From Capnocytophaga leadbetteri (GTDB lineage Bacteria > Bacteroidota > Bacteroidia > Flavobacteriales > Flavobacteriaceae), in the NCBI RefSeq assembly GCF_003054025.1, contig NZ_QBKG01000005.1:62001-126000 (forward strand): a stretch of 64,000 bases of DNA, written 5' to 3'. Below are positions 1 through 10,517 of the stretch, piece by piece. Position 1 is the stretch's first letter, and each line of letters begins with the position of its first letter. The position numbers and the translations under genes were made by a program. The notes beneath the pieces are model-generated. The model worked only from the letters and a program-made list of their open reading frames with translations. It did not search any database and was not told where the DNA came from.

Positions 1-484
1 ATACATCCCAAAGTTCGTAGAACAGTGAAGAAATCTCATTAGCATTGAGTTCTTTAAAGTTGGTTTGTTCAAAGGCTTCGATCTCTACTCCTAACTTAAA
101 GATTTCATTCTCAAAAGGGCTAAAAAAGGTACGAGCAGCTTTTTCCTGCCGTTTTCTCTCTTTGTACTCTTTGAGCATTGTCTCTACCCCTTTGCCTTGA
201 GTTTCATTTTTAGTATGGTGGGCAACGCCCTCGGGGAGCATATCGTACAAGCTATCGCGAGAGAGATTTACCTCTATCAATTGAGTAGCATCGTAATTGT
301 AATCCGTAATTCTTGCGCTTAGCACATCAGTGCGATAACCACGCACAAACTGTCCTTGGTGCTTTACGATATACTCGTTATCAGAGACAATCCCCTTTTC
401 TAACAAGTGATTTAGTAACACTTCTGCTCTTATATCATAAGGTAACCGATTTATCTCATTTATAACTCCTGTTAGGTGTTCCAT
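1..484 (-). CDS. Probable T6SS-cluster protein, N-terminal part (runs off window)
   Basis: The reading frame is open from the ATG at 482-484 to the window edge: 161 codons, no stop, 3' end missing. The protein begins MEHLTGVINEINRLPYDIRA and is hydrophilic, with no signal peptide or membrane segment. Further on it has VNLSRDSLYDMLPEGVAHH and a basic stretch followed by FFSPFENEIF. I recall this pattern from T6SS loci of Bacteroidota, where it belongs to a baseplate-type subunit, but I cannot say whether it is TssF, TssG or TssK. It lies 61 bases downstream of the NlpC-like T6SS lipoprotein gene and has its own good promoter at 506-536. The coding call is firm; the function rests on context and memory. 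Confidence 0.6.
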   Translation of the reverse strand, partial: MEHLTGVINEINRLPYDIRAEVLLNHLLEKGIVSDNEYIVKHQGQFVRGYRTDVLSARITDYNYDATQLIEVNLSRDSLYDMLPEGVAHHTKNETQGKGVETMLKEYKERKRQEKAARTFFSPFENEIFKLGVEIEAFEQTNFKELNANEISSLFYELWDV

Positions 485-505
485 TTTGATAGTTCTTCAA
501 TGTGG

Positions 506-536
506 CAAATATACAAATAAATTATAAAAGCGCAAA
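506..536 (-). promoter_or_regulatory. Bacteroidota-type promoter for the partial gene at 484
   Basis: On the minus strand TTTG (536-533) is followed after 19 bases by TATATTTG (513-506), matching TAnnTTTG. Transcription would start near base 500 and leave a leader of about 15 bases before the ATG at 484. It suggests the partial gene begins a second T6SS transcript. Confidence 0.6.
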
Positions 537-545
537 TTTTTGTCT

Positions 546-1184
546 TTATTTTTTCTCTTTGAGCCTTCCAGCACTTGTATAGCGTTTTTGGAAGTACTCA
601 TCATTGAAATCATAGATGTTTAGCCCTTGTGTGGTACAAGCTAATATCCTGCCATTTCCTAAATACAATCCTACATCGGAAATAGGTTTAAACTTATCAT
701 ACCTAAAAAACAAAATATCACCTTCTTTTAAGTAAGTACGCCCTGTGAAAAGCTGTAAATCCTTAGAGCGGAAGATGCCATCGGGAGTCTTGGGAAAAGT
801 AGTTTCATACACTTCACTGAACAAGGCTTGTATAAAGTAAGAAGCATCTGCCCCCTCTTGTTTTTCTAAGGTCTTTTCCTTATAGGGCGTTCCTATCCAT
901 TCATCTATAAAAGCATAGAGCTTATAATTAGTAATTTTTTTAGGTGGTACAGCCAAAATAATGGAGTATTTCTCTCTTAAGGCTAATTCCTTATCAGATA
1001 GGTTTTCTCCCTTATCATCTACCAAGGTATATTGCTCATTGATTTGTTTCTTTTGGGCTAATACTGCTTTGTAGAAAGCATCGGTAGGGTAATGATAAGG
1101 AAGTTCAGCAAGATAACGGCTTGCCGAGCAGGATAACAATGCAATTGTATTAAAAGTAACTAAAAGTATTTTTATGAGTTTCAT
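546..1184 (-). CDS. NlpC/P60-fold lipoprotein of the T6SS cluster, catalytic residues lost
   Basis: A 212-residue protein. I chose the ATG at 1184 because it gives a clean lipoprotein signal (MKLIKILLV..., lipobox LLSC, Cys19) and starts 5 bases after the clpV stop; the longer frame to 1217 overlaps clpV. The C-terminal half follows the NlpC/P60 layout: GTPY (98-101), the segment normally G-x-DCSG, LKEGDILFF (152-160), VGLYLGNG (171-178). The three expected catalytic positions are changed: Cys is Ala114 (GADASYF), the first His is Asp170 (ISDVGLYL), the second His is Leu181 (RILACT). It should therefore not cut peptidoglycan. As an outer-membrane lipoprotein in a T6SS operon it may bind cell wall or anchor the envelope complex; that role is inferred. 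The family call is from motif order only. Confidence 0.75.
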   Translation of the reverse strand: MKLIKILLVTFNTIALLSCSASRYLAELPYHYPTDAFYKAVLAQKKQINEQYTLVDDKGENLSDKELALREKYSIILAVPPKKITNYKLYAFIDEWIGTPYKEKTLEKQEGADASYFIQALFSEVYETTFPKTPDGIFRSKDLQLFTGRTYLKEGDILFFRYDKFKPISDVGLYLGNGRILACTTQGLNIYDFNDEYFQKRYTSAGRLKEKK

Positions 1185-1189
1185 TCTAT

Positions 1190-3667
1190 TTATTCGGCTA
1201 TGTTCGATTTTTTCCAAGCGACTTCATTATTTTCCCAGAGTACCTCTATAGTATCTCCTTCTTTAAATTCACCTGCTACAAGTTTCTTAGCCAAAGGACG
1301 ACGTAATTTGGCGCGAATGATACCTTTTAAAGGACGAGCTCCATAGGTGGCATCATAGCCTTGTTCTGCTAAATGCTCTTTTACTTCTTGAGTAATATTG
1401 AGTGAGATGTTTATACCCTCTGTTAGGTTTAAAAGCTCTTTTTTTAAATGTATTTCAAAGATTTTTAGAGCATTTTCTTTGCTAATAGGTGCAAAAGGTA
1501 CTATCTCGGTAAGACGTCCCAAAAACTCAGGTCGGAAATAACGACTCATTATCTCTAAAAGAGTAGATGAGGAAGGAATATTTCCCTCAGTAAAGGATTT
1601 GACAATAAAGTCAGAGCCTATATTGGAGGTAAAGAGGATAATGGCATTAGAGAAATCACCTTCTTTACCCAAACGATCGTGCAACTTCCCTTCGTCCATT
1701 ATTTGTAGAAATACATCAAATACGGAGGCGTGGGCTTTTTCTATCTCATCAAAAAGTACGATAGAGTAGGGCTTTTGTCGGATTTTATTCACTAATAAAC
1801 CACCTTCCTCATAGCCTACATACCCTGGAGGTGCCCCATAGAGTAAGGCTGCTGAGTGTTCTTCTTTGAACTCAGACATATCAAAACGGATAATGGCGTT
1901 TTCATCTTGGAAAAGGAATTCTGCTAAAGATTTAGCTAATTCTGTTTTCCCTGTTCCTGTAGGTCCTAAAAAGAAGAAAGAACCTATCGGTTGTCCTGCT
2001 TTGCTCAATCCGGAGCGATTTTCGAGTACAGCCTCACTGATAATAGCAATAGCGTGGTCTTGCCCTACTACCCGCTCGGAAAGAATAGCATCCATATCAC
2101 TCAAACGCTGCTTTTCTTCTTCTTTAAGTTTGCCTATAGGAATATTCGTTTTTTGAGAGATGAGTACGGCTAAATCCCATTCGGTGATGTGAGAACGTTT
2201 TTCTTGAGCTACTTTTTCAGCTTCGGTAATGAGTTTGCGTCCATAGCTCAATAGGTTATCAGCAGTTTCAAAAGTAGCAGTTTGTTCTTCTTCTAAAAGA
2301 GTAGAGGCATCTAACAAAAAGGGAATACGCTGTTTGATATCGTTCAATAACCAAGCTGCATTCTTTTTGCGTTGCTCTTCTGTAAAAACTTGTGTATTGT
2401 CCTCCAAGTGAATTATTTGTGTAAGCAAGGCATTTTTTTCTTTTAAGAAAGATGCTCCTGCTGTTTTCACAACTGACATTGTATGATCTATGAGGTCTAT
2501 GGCTGAGGCAGGCAGACTTTTCTCTTTTAAATACCTTTTAGAAAGGCGTATGGCTTCCCAAATTGCCTCATCGGTTATGGCTATGTGATGGTGGTTTTCA
2601 TAAGCTGAAAGGGTTTGACGTAACATTCTAAAATGGGTTTCATCATCACTTTCTTGCAATTCTATCTTTTCAAACAAAGGTTCTAAACCTGATTTTTCTA
2701 TTTTCTTGGTAAATTCATCGATAGTAGAAGTGCCTATGACAGTGAGTCCTTTGGTAAGTTCACTTTTAAGTAGATTTGCCATAGAGGAATCAAAAGAGTT
2801 ACCTAAAAGTGCGTGTAATTCCTCGATGATAAGTACTGATTTAGGATATTGCTTGAGTTCTTGGGCTATGTTCTTGATGCGGTCTTCTATTTCACCTTTG
2901 TAGGAAGCACCCGCAATGAGTGCTCCCATATCCAATTCAAATACAGCTAAGTTAGACAACACATCGGGGACTTGACTCGCTATAACCTTCTGTACAAAAC
3001 TATTGATAAGAGTAGTTTTTCCTATACCTGAATCGCCTATGATAAACACATTTTGTTTGCTAAATCTGCACAGTATTTCGGTAATTTTTTGAGTTTCGGC
3101 AACTCTGCCAACAGGTATTTCTTTTGAGGCTTTAGCCTTGAGGATATCTTTTTTATTGACACAGTATTTTTGCAGAAAACCTTTAGCTGCGGAAGAAAGA
3201 GGAGCAGAAGAGAAAGGTTTTTCGGTAGAGGTAGCAGAAAGAGGAATCGTTTCCAAAAGTTCAGCACGTGTTACAGGATAAGTTTTCATTTGGTCGAAAT
3301 TAAAAGCTACTCCCTGAGTACTCAATGCTACAAATACATCCCATAAGGAGATTTCCTCCTCATCTAAAATTTCCCGAATAGCTTCTGCTTCAGTGAAGAT
3401 AGTGTCTATCACTTCATCGGGGTCGCAGGAATAAGTGTTGGTGGCTTTTAGAGCTTCCTCAATGCGCACTTCAGCCCATTCTTCTAAATAGAACACATCA
3501 ACACCTTTAGATTCCAAGAGCTTTAAAAGTGGTAAATCTCTGTTGAGAACGGCTTTCAATAAGTGTCCGCCAGAGTAACGAGCGTTCATATTTTCACGAG
3601 CTATTTTCTGTGCTATTTCCAATGCTTTAGTAACCTCTGGGGCATAGCTCAATTTCTTTTCTTCCAT
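1190..3667 (-). CDS. clpV: T6SS ClpV/TssH-type AAA+ ATPase
   Basis: An 825-residue Clp/Hsp100 protein. It has a Clp N-domain (about 1-150), first AAA domain with Walker A GDSGIGKT (211-218) and Walker B-like LIIEE, a short middle region, and second AAA domain with Walker A GPTGTGKT (about 570) and VLFDEIEKAH. The C-terminal domain includes YGARPLKGIIR. ClpV disassembles the contracted T6SS sheath so subunits can be reused. I prefer ClpV over housekeeping ClpB because the protein is short, diverges in the N-domain and first Walker B, and sits between a PKD membrane protein and an NlpC-like lipoprotein in an accessory cluster. It starts 25 bases after the PKD gene stop and ends 5 bases before the lipoprotein ATG, so the three form one operon. 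The frame is intact. Confidence 0.85.
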   Translation of the reverse strand: MEEKKLSYAPEVTKALEIAQKIARENMNARYSGGHLLKAVLNRDLPLLKLLESKGVDVFYLEEWAEVRIEEALKATNTYSCDPDEVIDTIFTEAEAIREILDEEEISLWDVFVALSTQGVAFNFDQMKTYPVTRAELLETIPLSATSTEKPFSSAPLSSAAKGFLQKYCVNKKDILKAKASKEIPVGRVAETQKITEILCRFSKQNVFIIGDSGIGKTTLINSFVQKVIASQVPDVLSNLAVFELDMGALIAGASYKGEIEDRIKNIAQELKQYPKSVLIIEELHALLGNSFDSSMANLLKSELTKGLTVIGTSTIDEFTKKIEKSGLEPLFEKIELQESDDETHFRMLRQTLSAYENHHHIAITDEAIWEAIRLSKRYLKEKSLPASAIDLIDHTMSVVKTAGASFLKEKNALLTQIIHLEDNTQVFTEEQRKKNAAWLLNDIKQRIPFLLDASTLLEEEQTATFETADNLLSYGRKLITEAEKVAQEKRSHITEWDLAVLISQKTNIPIGKLKEEEKQRLSDMDAILSERVVGQDHAIAIISEAVLENRSGLSKAGQPIGSFFFLGPTGTGKTELAKSLAEFLFQDENAIIRFDMSEFKEEHSAALLYGAPPGYVGYEEGGLLVNKIRQKPYSIVLFDEIEKAHASVFDVFLQIMDEGKLHDRLGKEGDFSNAIILFTSNIGSDFIVKSFTEGNIPSSSTLLEIMSRYFRPEFLGRLTEIVPFAPISKENALKIFEIHLKKELLNLTEGINISLNITQEVKEHLAEQGYDATYGARPLKGIIRAKLRRPLAKKLVAGEFKEGDTIEVLWENNEVAWKKSNIAE

Positions 3668-3692
3668 TGTTTTGTATTTTTTATGATTGTTA

Positions 3693-4760
3693 TTATCCCT
3701 TTTTCCAGAATATCTTTCCTTTTACTCTGTAGTAAATGTGGATATTTTGGATACAAGTATTATTAACGTCTTTTTGCAGACGTAATGTTTCTATTTTTAT
3801 TTTCTTTCCAGAAATCTCTTTACAAAACTGTACAAAGGGTACAATTTTATCGTCATTGATAACTACAGGCACTTGGTAATTCTCGCAAAGATATTCTTTA
3901 AAATCATCTTTTGTCTTAGCTTGTGAAGCGACCCCGTTAAGAAGTAAGATAAATTGCTCATTAGAAATATCAGGTACTTTATTGGCAGGAGAAGGTGTTT
4001 CCTCTTGCTTAGGGTCTTTAGGAGCAACGGGAATATTGGTGAGCATATCTACCAAAGGGTCTTTCTGTGCTTTGCCCATAGGCAGTGAAAAATCACTATG
4101 GGGCTGTTCGTATTCATAGCTTTCCATATCAATAGGATCTTTAGCTACTACGTGTTTGGGAGCTACATAAATGGTTTTGGTAGCAATATGGTCTAAATCA
4201 CCATTAACAATGAGAGTTACTTTTTTTTGTCCCACACGTTTAAACTTATAAGTTACTGAATCTCCAATGGCATCGGTGGCTGAAGTCTCTCCAAAACTCC
4301 ACTCAAAAGAAATACCTCCTTGTTTTTGCCCTATAAAATTAATAGTCTCTCCTAAGAAGACAACATCAGGGGCTTTGATAATAGGCAAATAACCTATTTG
4401 TTGGTTCAAAGAGGTTATAGTAAGCACTTTTTGAGACGTACAAGAGCCATTGATGGTAAGAGTAACGATATATTCACCTGTCTTTTCATAGGTATGGAAA
4501 GTGCGTTGCCTAAAATCTGCAGGAGATCCATCGCCAAAATCCCATTTCCACAATTTGGCATTTTTGGTTTTATCACCAAACTCAATTACTTCCTTCACCG
4601 CATAGTTATCAGCAAAGACATAGAAGTTAGCCTCCTGACAGTCTATGTGACGAGAGCATTGAAAAATGAATAAGAAAATACCAAGACAAAGGAGAATTCC
4701 AAAACTCCAATAGATTTTAGGGTCAAATTTAGGGAGGAAACCAGTAGATTTATGATTCAT
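3693..4760 (-). CDS. Membrane-anchored double-PKD protein of the T6SS cluster
   Basis: A 355-residue protein with a short cytoplasmic N-terminus, one membrane segment at about residues 17-35, then two PKD (Ig-like) domains. The first (about 46-118) carries the hallmark WKWDFGDGSP; the second (about 130-200) carries a weaker FEWSFGE. After a proline-rich linker a C-terminal domain of about 100 residues (270-355) is not recognised. The layout predicts an inner-membrane protein with its bulk in the periplasm. T6SS loci of the Bacteroidota subtype (T6SSiii) carry extra envelope genes named tssN-tssR in place of the usual TssJLM parts, and this is a plausible member; I do not assign a letter. It is first in the T6SS operon. 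Confidence 0.75.
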   Translation of the reverse strand: MNHKSTGFLPKFDPKIYWSFGILLCLGIFLFIFQCSRHIDCQEANFYVFADNYAVKEVIEFGDKTKNAKLWKWDFGDGSPADFRQRTFHTYEKTGEYIVTLTINGSCTSQKVLTITSLNQQIGYLPIIKAPDVVFLGETINFIGQKQGGISFEWSFGETSATDAIGDSVTYKFKRVGQKKVTLIVNGDLDHIATKTIYVAPKHVVAKDPIDMESYEYEQPHSDFSLPMGKAQKDPLVDMLTNIPVAPKDPKQEETPSPANKVPDISNEQFILLLNGVASQAKTKDDFKEYLCENYQVPVVINDDKIVPFVQFCKEISGKKIKIETLRLQKDVNNTCIQNIHIYYRVKGKIFWKKG

Positions 4761-4882
4761 ATAATATTGTTTTTTTTATTATGTCAGCCTATTTTTGGCT
4801 AAAATTTCTCTTTGCGGTGCAAATTAGTATTTTTTTGTGAAACAGCCAAACAAAAAATAAAACTATTTTCACAAGATCTTTG

Positions 4883-4912
4883 CAAAATTATTTGCAATCC
4901 CTTATTTATCAA
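4883..4912 (-). promoter_or_regulatory. Promoter of the T6SS operon
   Basis: Minus-strand TTG (4912-4910), 19 bases, then TAATTTTG (4890-4883), matching TAnnTTTG. Transcription would start near 4877, giving a leader of about 115 bases before the PKD gene ATG at 4760. With the terminator at 4932-4965 just upstream, the T6SS genes form a unit separate from the conjugation-type genes. Confidence 0.6.
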
Positions 4913-4931
4913 GTAAGAGTAAAAGAAAAAA

Positions 4932-4965
4932 GAAAACCAGCAGAACTGATGTTTTGCTGGTTTTC
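4932..4965 (-). terminator. Hairpin terminator after the methylase/helicase gene
   Basis: Perfect 11-bp inverted repeat (4932-4942 and 4955-4965, GAAAACCAGCA) with a 12-base loop, A/T-rich on both sides. It lies 36 bases after the stop of the large gene and before the T6SS promoter. Confidence 0.75.
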
Positions 4966-5000
4966 AAAATGGAGATATACAGGTATTAAAGGAATGAACG

Positions 5001-8000
5001 TTACATTTTAAAGCCTCGTGAATTTCTGTTAAGAGTCTCTCTTACAAACTCTTCCGTGGGAGTTGAAACTTCTTGAGTTTCGCTTTTTTGACTCTCTTGC
5101 GATAGTTCTTTATTGAGTTCTTCTGCCTCTTGTACCTCTTGTGGAGTATCGGAGGAGAGTGAAAGTTGTATTTTCCTATCGAGGGCTGAGAGCTCAGTTT
5201 TAAGTTCGGAGAGCTGTGTTTCTTTACCCCATACTTTCTCGATGATTTCCTTTAGAAGAGGAATGTCCTTTTGGATAAGGGCAATCTCTTTTTCTTCCTT
5301 TTCCATCATTGCTGGGATTTTCTCAATGGCATTGACAAAATTCATCACAGTAAGGTTAGGGTCGCTTGCCAATCGTCCGTTGTTGTAGGTGTATTTGATA
5401 CCACCTTCTCCTTGTACAAAAAAGCGGTTTTCTTTTAGGTCAAGTTCGTCTTTTTTGGAGACTTCAGTCTTTATTAATATCTGAAAACCATAGATACTTC
5501 CTATTTCTTGATATTCGCCTTTGGTACGGGTGTTTTGGGCATAATCTTGTAACTTCTGCGCTAACTGCTTTACACTGCTCTTTTCGTCTAAGCCTTCCAA
5601 ACGCAAAGCATTGACTACCGAGCCATCTTCTCGGCGCACCGCTTTATCTGAAAAGTTTTGCCAATCCGTCTGAAAACGATACAAGCGATCTTGTAGGGCT
5701 TTCAAATCGCTACAGAGATTATCTAAACGGTTTTTAGAGGTATATTTAGAGCGTAAGAACGTTTGTTTTTCACTCTCTAAAGCCCCAATCTTCTTTTCCA
5801 ACTTCGCTTTTTCGAGCAAATCAGTGTTTCCTGAGAGAATAGCCACGTATTCAGAATAGTTCATTCCCGACTTTTCGTCCATAGCTCCCTCATCAATGGT
5901 TCGTTTGCCCAACTTGTTGTTTTTAAGCTGGTCGATAAACAGCTGTTTGTTAAACAGTAGATTAAACTTATATGAGTCCAAAGATTTTTCAACGGCATAG
6001 ATAATTACATCCACCTTGTTATCGGCAAAGTATTTAGCCACTTCATTGCCTTTACGAATGGCACGTCCGTCCCTTTGTTGTAGGTCACTGGGTCGCCAAG
6101 GGGTATCCAAGTGATGTACAGCAACGGCTTTTTTCTGTGCATTGACCCCTGTACCAAGCATATCAGTAGATCCAAAGAGTACCCGTATTTTGCCCTCGTT
6201 GGTGTCGCTGATGAGTTGTTTGCGCATTTTATCGTTTTTAGCCTCTTGGATAAAACGGATTTCGTGGGCAGGAATGCCATAGTCTTCTACTAATTTGCGT
6301 TTGATTTCAGTGTAAGGATTCCACTCGTTGGGCTTGTAAGTGCCCAAATCAGAAAAGACAAACTGAGTCCCTTTCTGTGCTTTGTATTTTTGATAATATT
6401 CATTGATTTTCATCGCACAATGAGAGGCTTTGTTATCAGGATGGTCTTCGTACTTATCGGAGATCATTCGCATATCTAAGGACATTTTACGGGCATAATC
6501 AGTTGCGATAAGCATTTTGGCTTTTTCCTCGGACTCGGATAGTGGCGCACGCCCCAGGAGGGTTGCATTACCCGTTTTGGCAAACTCCATTAGTTTTTGA
6601 ATGAATACCTCTTGCTCGGGTGTAGGAGGTATATTGTGTAAAATTTCGTTCTTTTCGGGTCTGTCTATCCCAACATCCTTTGCGGTTTTATAATCGGTTA
6701 TTTCGGCGTAAAACTGTGCTAATTCGGGTACTTTGATAAAGTAGCGAAAGCGTTCTTTCTGTACAATGTTATTAGCAACTGAAAATTCGTAATCGGTGGT
6801 CTTACGGGCATAGATCGCTGCCCACGCATCGAAACAGTGAATTTGTTGCTTTTCTAAGGCTTGAGGACGCAGGTACTTAAAGAGCAAATAAAGCTCAGTA
6901 AGTGAATTGGAAATAGTTGTGCCCGATAGAAAAGTAGCCCCCATATCCTTGCCTGTACGCTCTTGAATAGTTCGCAAGGCAAAAAGCAGATTCAGTGCTT
7001 TTTGACTGCCTTGGGAATTGCCCAATCCCGCCACTCTATCGTGCCTTGTATTGAACATTAAGTTCTTGAACTTATGGCTTTCATCTACCAAGAGGTGATC
7101 AATGCCCATCATCTTAAAATCTACTGTATCATCGGTGCGCTCATTGATGTCGTGTTCTAAGGTTTTGAGCTTTACTTCTAGGTTTTCTTTACGCTTGTAC
7201 ATTCCTTTAATCATCGCGCGAGAGACTTCACTGCCTTGTTTTTCCAACTGCCAAAGACTCTCTTCAACATCTTGGAGTTCTTCTTGCAAAATGCTCTGTT
7301 GCACCTCGGGGGATTGTGGTATCATCTTAAACTGGTCGTGGGTGAGAATCACGCAATCCCAATCATTGTTTTTGATGTCTCCAAAGATACGCAAACGCTT
7401 TTGAGGGGTAAAATCCTCCTTGCCAGGGTAAAGGATTTTAGCAAAAGGATAGGCACGGCGATAGGTCTCGGCTATTTCGTGTACATTGGCTTTAAGCCCT
7501 ATAATCATCGGTTTGTGCGATAATCCTAAGCGTTTCATCTCTTGAGCGGCACAGCACATAATAAGGGTTTTACCAGCACCTACCTCGTGGTCGCAAATCG
7601 CCCCATTGTTGAGCTTTATCATCCAAATAGCATCTTTCTGACTATCATACAAATCCTCTATGCCTAAACTTTCTCTATCAAGTCCAGGGAAGGACTGAAA
7701 AGAACCATCGTACTGCGGACGTACAAAACAGTTAAAAGACTGATTGTACTGCTCAGCTAAGCGGTCTTTAAACTCCTGACTCTGCTCTAAAAGCCACAGA
7801 GGGAAAGCATTGCGTATTTCATCAATCTTGCTGTTTGCCAGTTGAATTGCCTCCATATCGCGCACCTTGACTTCCTTGTCGTCTATCTTTATTTTCTTGG
7901 TAATATCAGGGGTGGTATTTACCAAGGCGTTTTTGAAGAGGGCAATACCATCGTAGGTTCTGCTCTCACTTTTTACAGCATATTTCTCCCAGATATGTAA

Positions 8001-10517
8001 GTTCTTTTGTCGACATTCCACTGAAAACTCATCGGTTTGAGCACTGTATTGCACACCTACCTTGGTATCGAAAAGCGAAGAGACAAAATCACTATAGATT
8101 TGTGGGGAGATCCAACGCTCTCCCAAGTTAAAATCCAACTCTTCAAAAGGAATAGGGGTAGGAATTACCTGCCTGAGTCCCTCTAAAGCGTGCTCAATTT
8201 CTGATTGCTTAGGATGTTCAGGGTGAGTATTTTGATATGCTTCTACGGCTTTGATTTTAGTAAAGACATCCCCCGCTTGCCACTTTTGGGCAATTTGGTA
8301 TTCGTCTTCTATAGGATTGTAAAAGAGTTTGCCCTGTAACTGTGCTTTGACTTCTTCGTCATTGGTGTTAGAAAGCTCAGCTATGTAGGGAATATCCACC
8401 CTGCCTAATTCACTTAGGGAAGTGAGTAGCGCCTCTTCAGTAGAAATGTTTTCATTCTTCCTCAGAGAGAATACCACAGGCTTGTGAAAGATATCTGCCT
8501 TTTGATAAACACCGTTTTTGATACGCTCTAAGTAAGGGATTTCAGCGCCTGAGGCATCGGTTTTTATTAGCTTGATATTATCAGCACTATTTAGCCGACC
8601 ATAGTTCTTGACAAAAGTATCGTAAAGGGCATTAAGATTTTCTCTTTCCGTAGGATAAGGGGTATAGGTGGTAGCCTCTTTATGGTACAAGTCAGAATAA
8701 GCATCACGCAGAGCGATATAGGCAATGGCTTTTTGTCTTTCCAAAGAAGAAAGCGCAAGAGGCACAAAGGTAGCAGCTGTTTTGTTCTTATTGAGATCTT
8801 GCAAAAAGCCCACCGTATCGGCTTGTACTACCAAAGTATCTTCTCTGAAATGAGGTAAATATTCTCCCTCAAAAGGTACAGGTTCTTTTAGTAATGATAC
8901 CGCAGGAGGCGTGTAATACAAAGCAGGAGAAGCTTTTGAAAGCACCTCTATTTCATTCCCTTGATTGACAGGATAAGTAAAAGAAAACAAGTCCAACTTT
9001 TGAGCATTCCCTAATTGAGAGGTAGTTGTTTTCTTCTTTGTTTTCTTTTTAGCTCCTGTGGGTATAGTAGGGACTGTTTTTGCTGAAATGTTGGGAGGAC
9101 TTGCTAAAGTAGCGGTAGCTTCCTGCTCTGATAGGAAATCAAAGAGACTTAGCTGAACGACTTTGGGTTCAACTTTTTGATTCTTAAGTTCTTTTGACTC
9201 TTTAGAGGTGAGATTAGCATTGGAAATAGTAAAGGAAGGCTCGTTGATTTTGCTTTCAATTTCAATAAATTCTTGCCGTTCAACCTTTTTTACCTCAATT
9301 TCCTTTACCTCAATTTTTTGTGAATTAACCTCTTGTAGCCTAATTTGTGTTGTTTGGCTTTGTTGTGCTGTTTCAGGCGATAGATAATGTGCTTTAAAAT
9401 CGCTTAGGATTCTTTCTTTTACCTCCTTGGCAATACCTTCTACTCCTTCACTATGGGTATAGACCATTGCAGGCTGTCCGTATAAGTTGGTGCCTGCAAG
9501 AGCATCCGTACAAATAACGTTTTCTCTTTGTGAAAGATACTCGTTTTGTAGCATCCCTTGTGGTAGCCTTGCTGTATTGCAAAACTGCTCTTCTATAGAG
9601 TTTAAAGCGCCTCTTTGACTGTCTTTTTGAAAGATGATAAGATCGCTTCCTGCTTCGGTACCTGCATAATCGGTAAAGAGGTTGTTAGGCAGGCGTACGG
9701 CAGAGACAAGGCGCGCATTGGAGAGCATCGCTTGGCGGATAATCTCATTTTGAGGGCTATCAGCTACCCCTTGGGAGGTGATATAGGCTAGGAGTCCTCC
9801 TTCCTTTACCATATCCAAGCCCTTTAAGAAAAAGTAGTTATGCACCCTACGGGAGGCTTGTACCTTAGCAGGATCGCTACTACGAGAGTAACTCAAATCA
9901 AAGACAGCAGTATCGGAAAAAGGGATGTTGCTGGTTACCAAATCAAATTGGTTCCTTTTCAGTGGGCTGATTTGTTCGAAGCCATCGATATGTACTTGCT
10001 CCTCGGGGTAAAGATGAGAGAGCACCTTGCCTGTGAGTAAGTCCTTTTCAAAAGCAGTAACCGCAAGAGAAGGGTGCTCTTCTTTAAAAGCACGGATAAA
10101 ATTGCCTCCTCCTGCCGAGGGTTCTAACATTGTTTGCAGAGGTACGCCTGTTTCTTTTATTGCTGAAGCGATAGCCGAAGTAAGACGCATTGGGGTATAA
10201 AAAGCCGTTAGCACAGAATTTCTAAGGCTTTGTACATAGTTTTGGCATTGCCTTTCATCAGTGGAATGTTCTCTAATAAGGGCATACAGACTCCTTACAT
10301 CTTGCCAAAAGACTTGGTCAGCTTTTGACCAGTACTTTAAATCAGCTTCAGACTGGTGGGGATTGAGGATAAACTTCAATCCCCCGAAGCCTGAATAGTG
10401 TTGCAAGAGTTCTCGCTCTTCTTGGCTTAGAAGCGTGCGCTTTTGCTTCTCTAAATCGAAAGCCAATGCCAGTGCACGAGCATTGCGATTAAAGCTCAGT
10501 CGTTTAAGATATGCCAT
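5001..10517 (-). CDS. Giant N-6 DNA methylase plus SNF2-type helicase of a conjugative element
   Basis: A 1838-residue protein. The N-terminal part is an adenine methyltransferase fold: SAM motif [10 protein letters not shown] (131-140) and a variant of the NPPY motif, SNIPF (196-200). After a Lys/Glu/Thr-rich linker (about 400-530) comes a helicase of superfamily 2: Walker A GAGKT (about 979), DESH box in [11 protein letters not shown] (about 1144), SGTTISNS, and motif [15 protein letters not shown] (about 1482). The C-terminus is coiled-coil-like. Such fusions are typical of Bacteroidota ICEs and resemble antirestriction or LtrC-type proteins; the precise role is unknown. NIPF instead of NPPF or NPPY may weaken catalysis. 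Its start overlaps the DUF1896 gene by 14 bases, so the two are translationally coupled. The frame is intact despite its length. Confidence 0.88.
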   Translation of the reverse strand: MAYLKRLSFNRNARALALAFDLEKQKRTLLSQEERELLQHYSGFGGLKFILNPHQSEADLKYWSKADQVFWQDVRSLYALIREHSTDERQCQNYVQSLRNSVLTAFYTPMRLTSAIASAIKETGVPLQTMLEPSAGGGNFIRAFKEEHPSLAVTAFEKDLLTGKVLSHLYPEEQVHIDGFEQISPLKRNQFDLVTSNIPFSDTAVFDLSYSRSSDPAKVQASRRVHNYFFLKGLDMVKEGGLLAYITSQGVADSPQNEIIRQAMLSNARLVSAVRLPNNLFTDYAGTEAGSDLIIFQKDSQRGALNSIEEQFCNTARLPQGMLQNEYLSQRENVICTDALAGTNLYGQPAMVYTHSEGVEGIAKEVKERILSDFKAHYLSPETAQQSQTTQIRLQEVNSQKIEVKEIEVKKVERQEFIEIESKINEPSFTISNANLTSKESKELKNQKVEPKVVQLSLFDFLSEQEATATLASPPNISAKTVPTIPTGAKKKTKKKTTTSQLGNAQKLDLFSFTYPVNQGNEIEVLSKASPALYYTPPAVSLLKEPVPFEGEYLPHFREDTLVVQADTVGFLQDLNKNKTAATFVPLALSSLERQKAIAYIALRDAYSDLYHKEATTYTPYPTERENLNALYDTFVKNYGRLNSADNIKLIKTDASGAEIPYLERIKNGVYQKADIFHKPVVFSLRKNENISTEEALLTSLSELGRVDIPYIAELSNTNDEEVKAQLQGKLFYNPIEDEYQIAQKWQAGDVFTKIKAVEAYQNTHPEHPKQSEIEHALEGLRQVIPTPIPFEELDFNLGERWISPQIYSDFVSSLFDTKVGVQYSAQTDEFSVECRQKNLHIWEKYAVKSESRTYDGIALFKNALVNTTPDITKKIKIDDKEVKVRDMEAIQLANSKIDEIRNAFPLWLLEQSQEFKDRLAEQYNQSFNCFVRPQYDGSFQSFPGLDRESLGIEDLYDSQKDAIWMIKLNNGAICDHEVGAGKTLIMCCAAQEMKRLGLSHKPMIIGLKANVHEIAETYRRAYPFAKILYPGKEDFTPQKRLRIFGDIKNNDWDCVILTHDQFKMIPQSPEVQQSILQEELQDVEESLWQLEKQGSEVSRAMIKGMYKRKENLEVKLKTLEHDINERTDDTVDFKMMGIDHLLVDESHKFKNLMFNTRHDRVAGLGNSQGSQKALNLLFALRTIQERTGKDMGATFLSGTTISNSLTELYLLFKYLRPQALEKQQIHCFDAWAAIYARKTTDYEFSVANNIVQKERFRYFIKVPELAQFYAEITDYKTAKDVGIDRPEKNEILHNIPPTPEQEVFIQKLMEFAKTGNATLLGRAPLSESEEKAKMLIATDYARKMSLDMRMISDKYEDHPDNKASHCAMKINEYYQKYKAQKGTQFVFSDLGTYKPNEWNPYTEIKRKLVEDYGIPAHEIRFIQEAKNDKMRKQLISDTNEGKIRVLFGSTDMLGTGVNAQKKAVAVHHLDTPWRPSDLQQRDGRAIRKGNEVAKYFADNKVDVIIYAVEKSLDSYKFNLLFNKQLFIDQLKNNKLGKRTIDEGAMDEKSGMNYSEYVAILSGNTDLLEKAKLEKKIGALESEKQTFLRSKYTSKNRLDNLCSDLKALQDRLYRFQTDWQNFSDKAVRREDGSVVNALRLEGLDEKSSVKQLAQKLQDYAQNTRTKGEYQEIGSIYGFQILIKTEVSKKDELDLKENRFFVQGEGGIKYTYNNGRLASDPNLTVMNFVNAIEKIPAMMEKEEKEIALIQKDIPLLKEIIEKVWGKETQLSELKTELSALDRKIQLSLSSDTPQEVQEAEELNKELSQESQKSETQEVSTPTEEFVRETLNRNSRGFKM

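Noticed and set aside
1190-3667. Housekeeping ClpB
   Set aside because: T6SS neighbours, short length and a diverged N-domain favour ClpV; I cannot run a tree to prove it.
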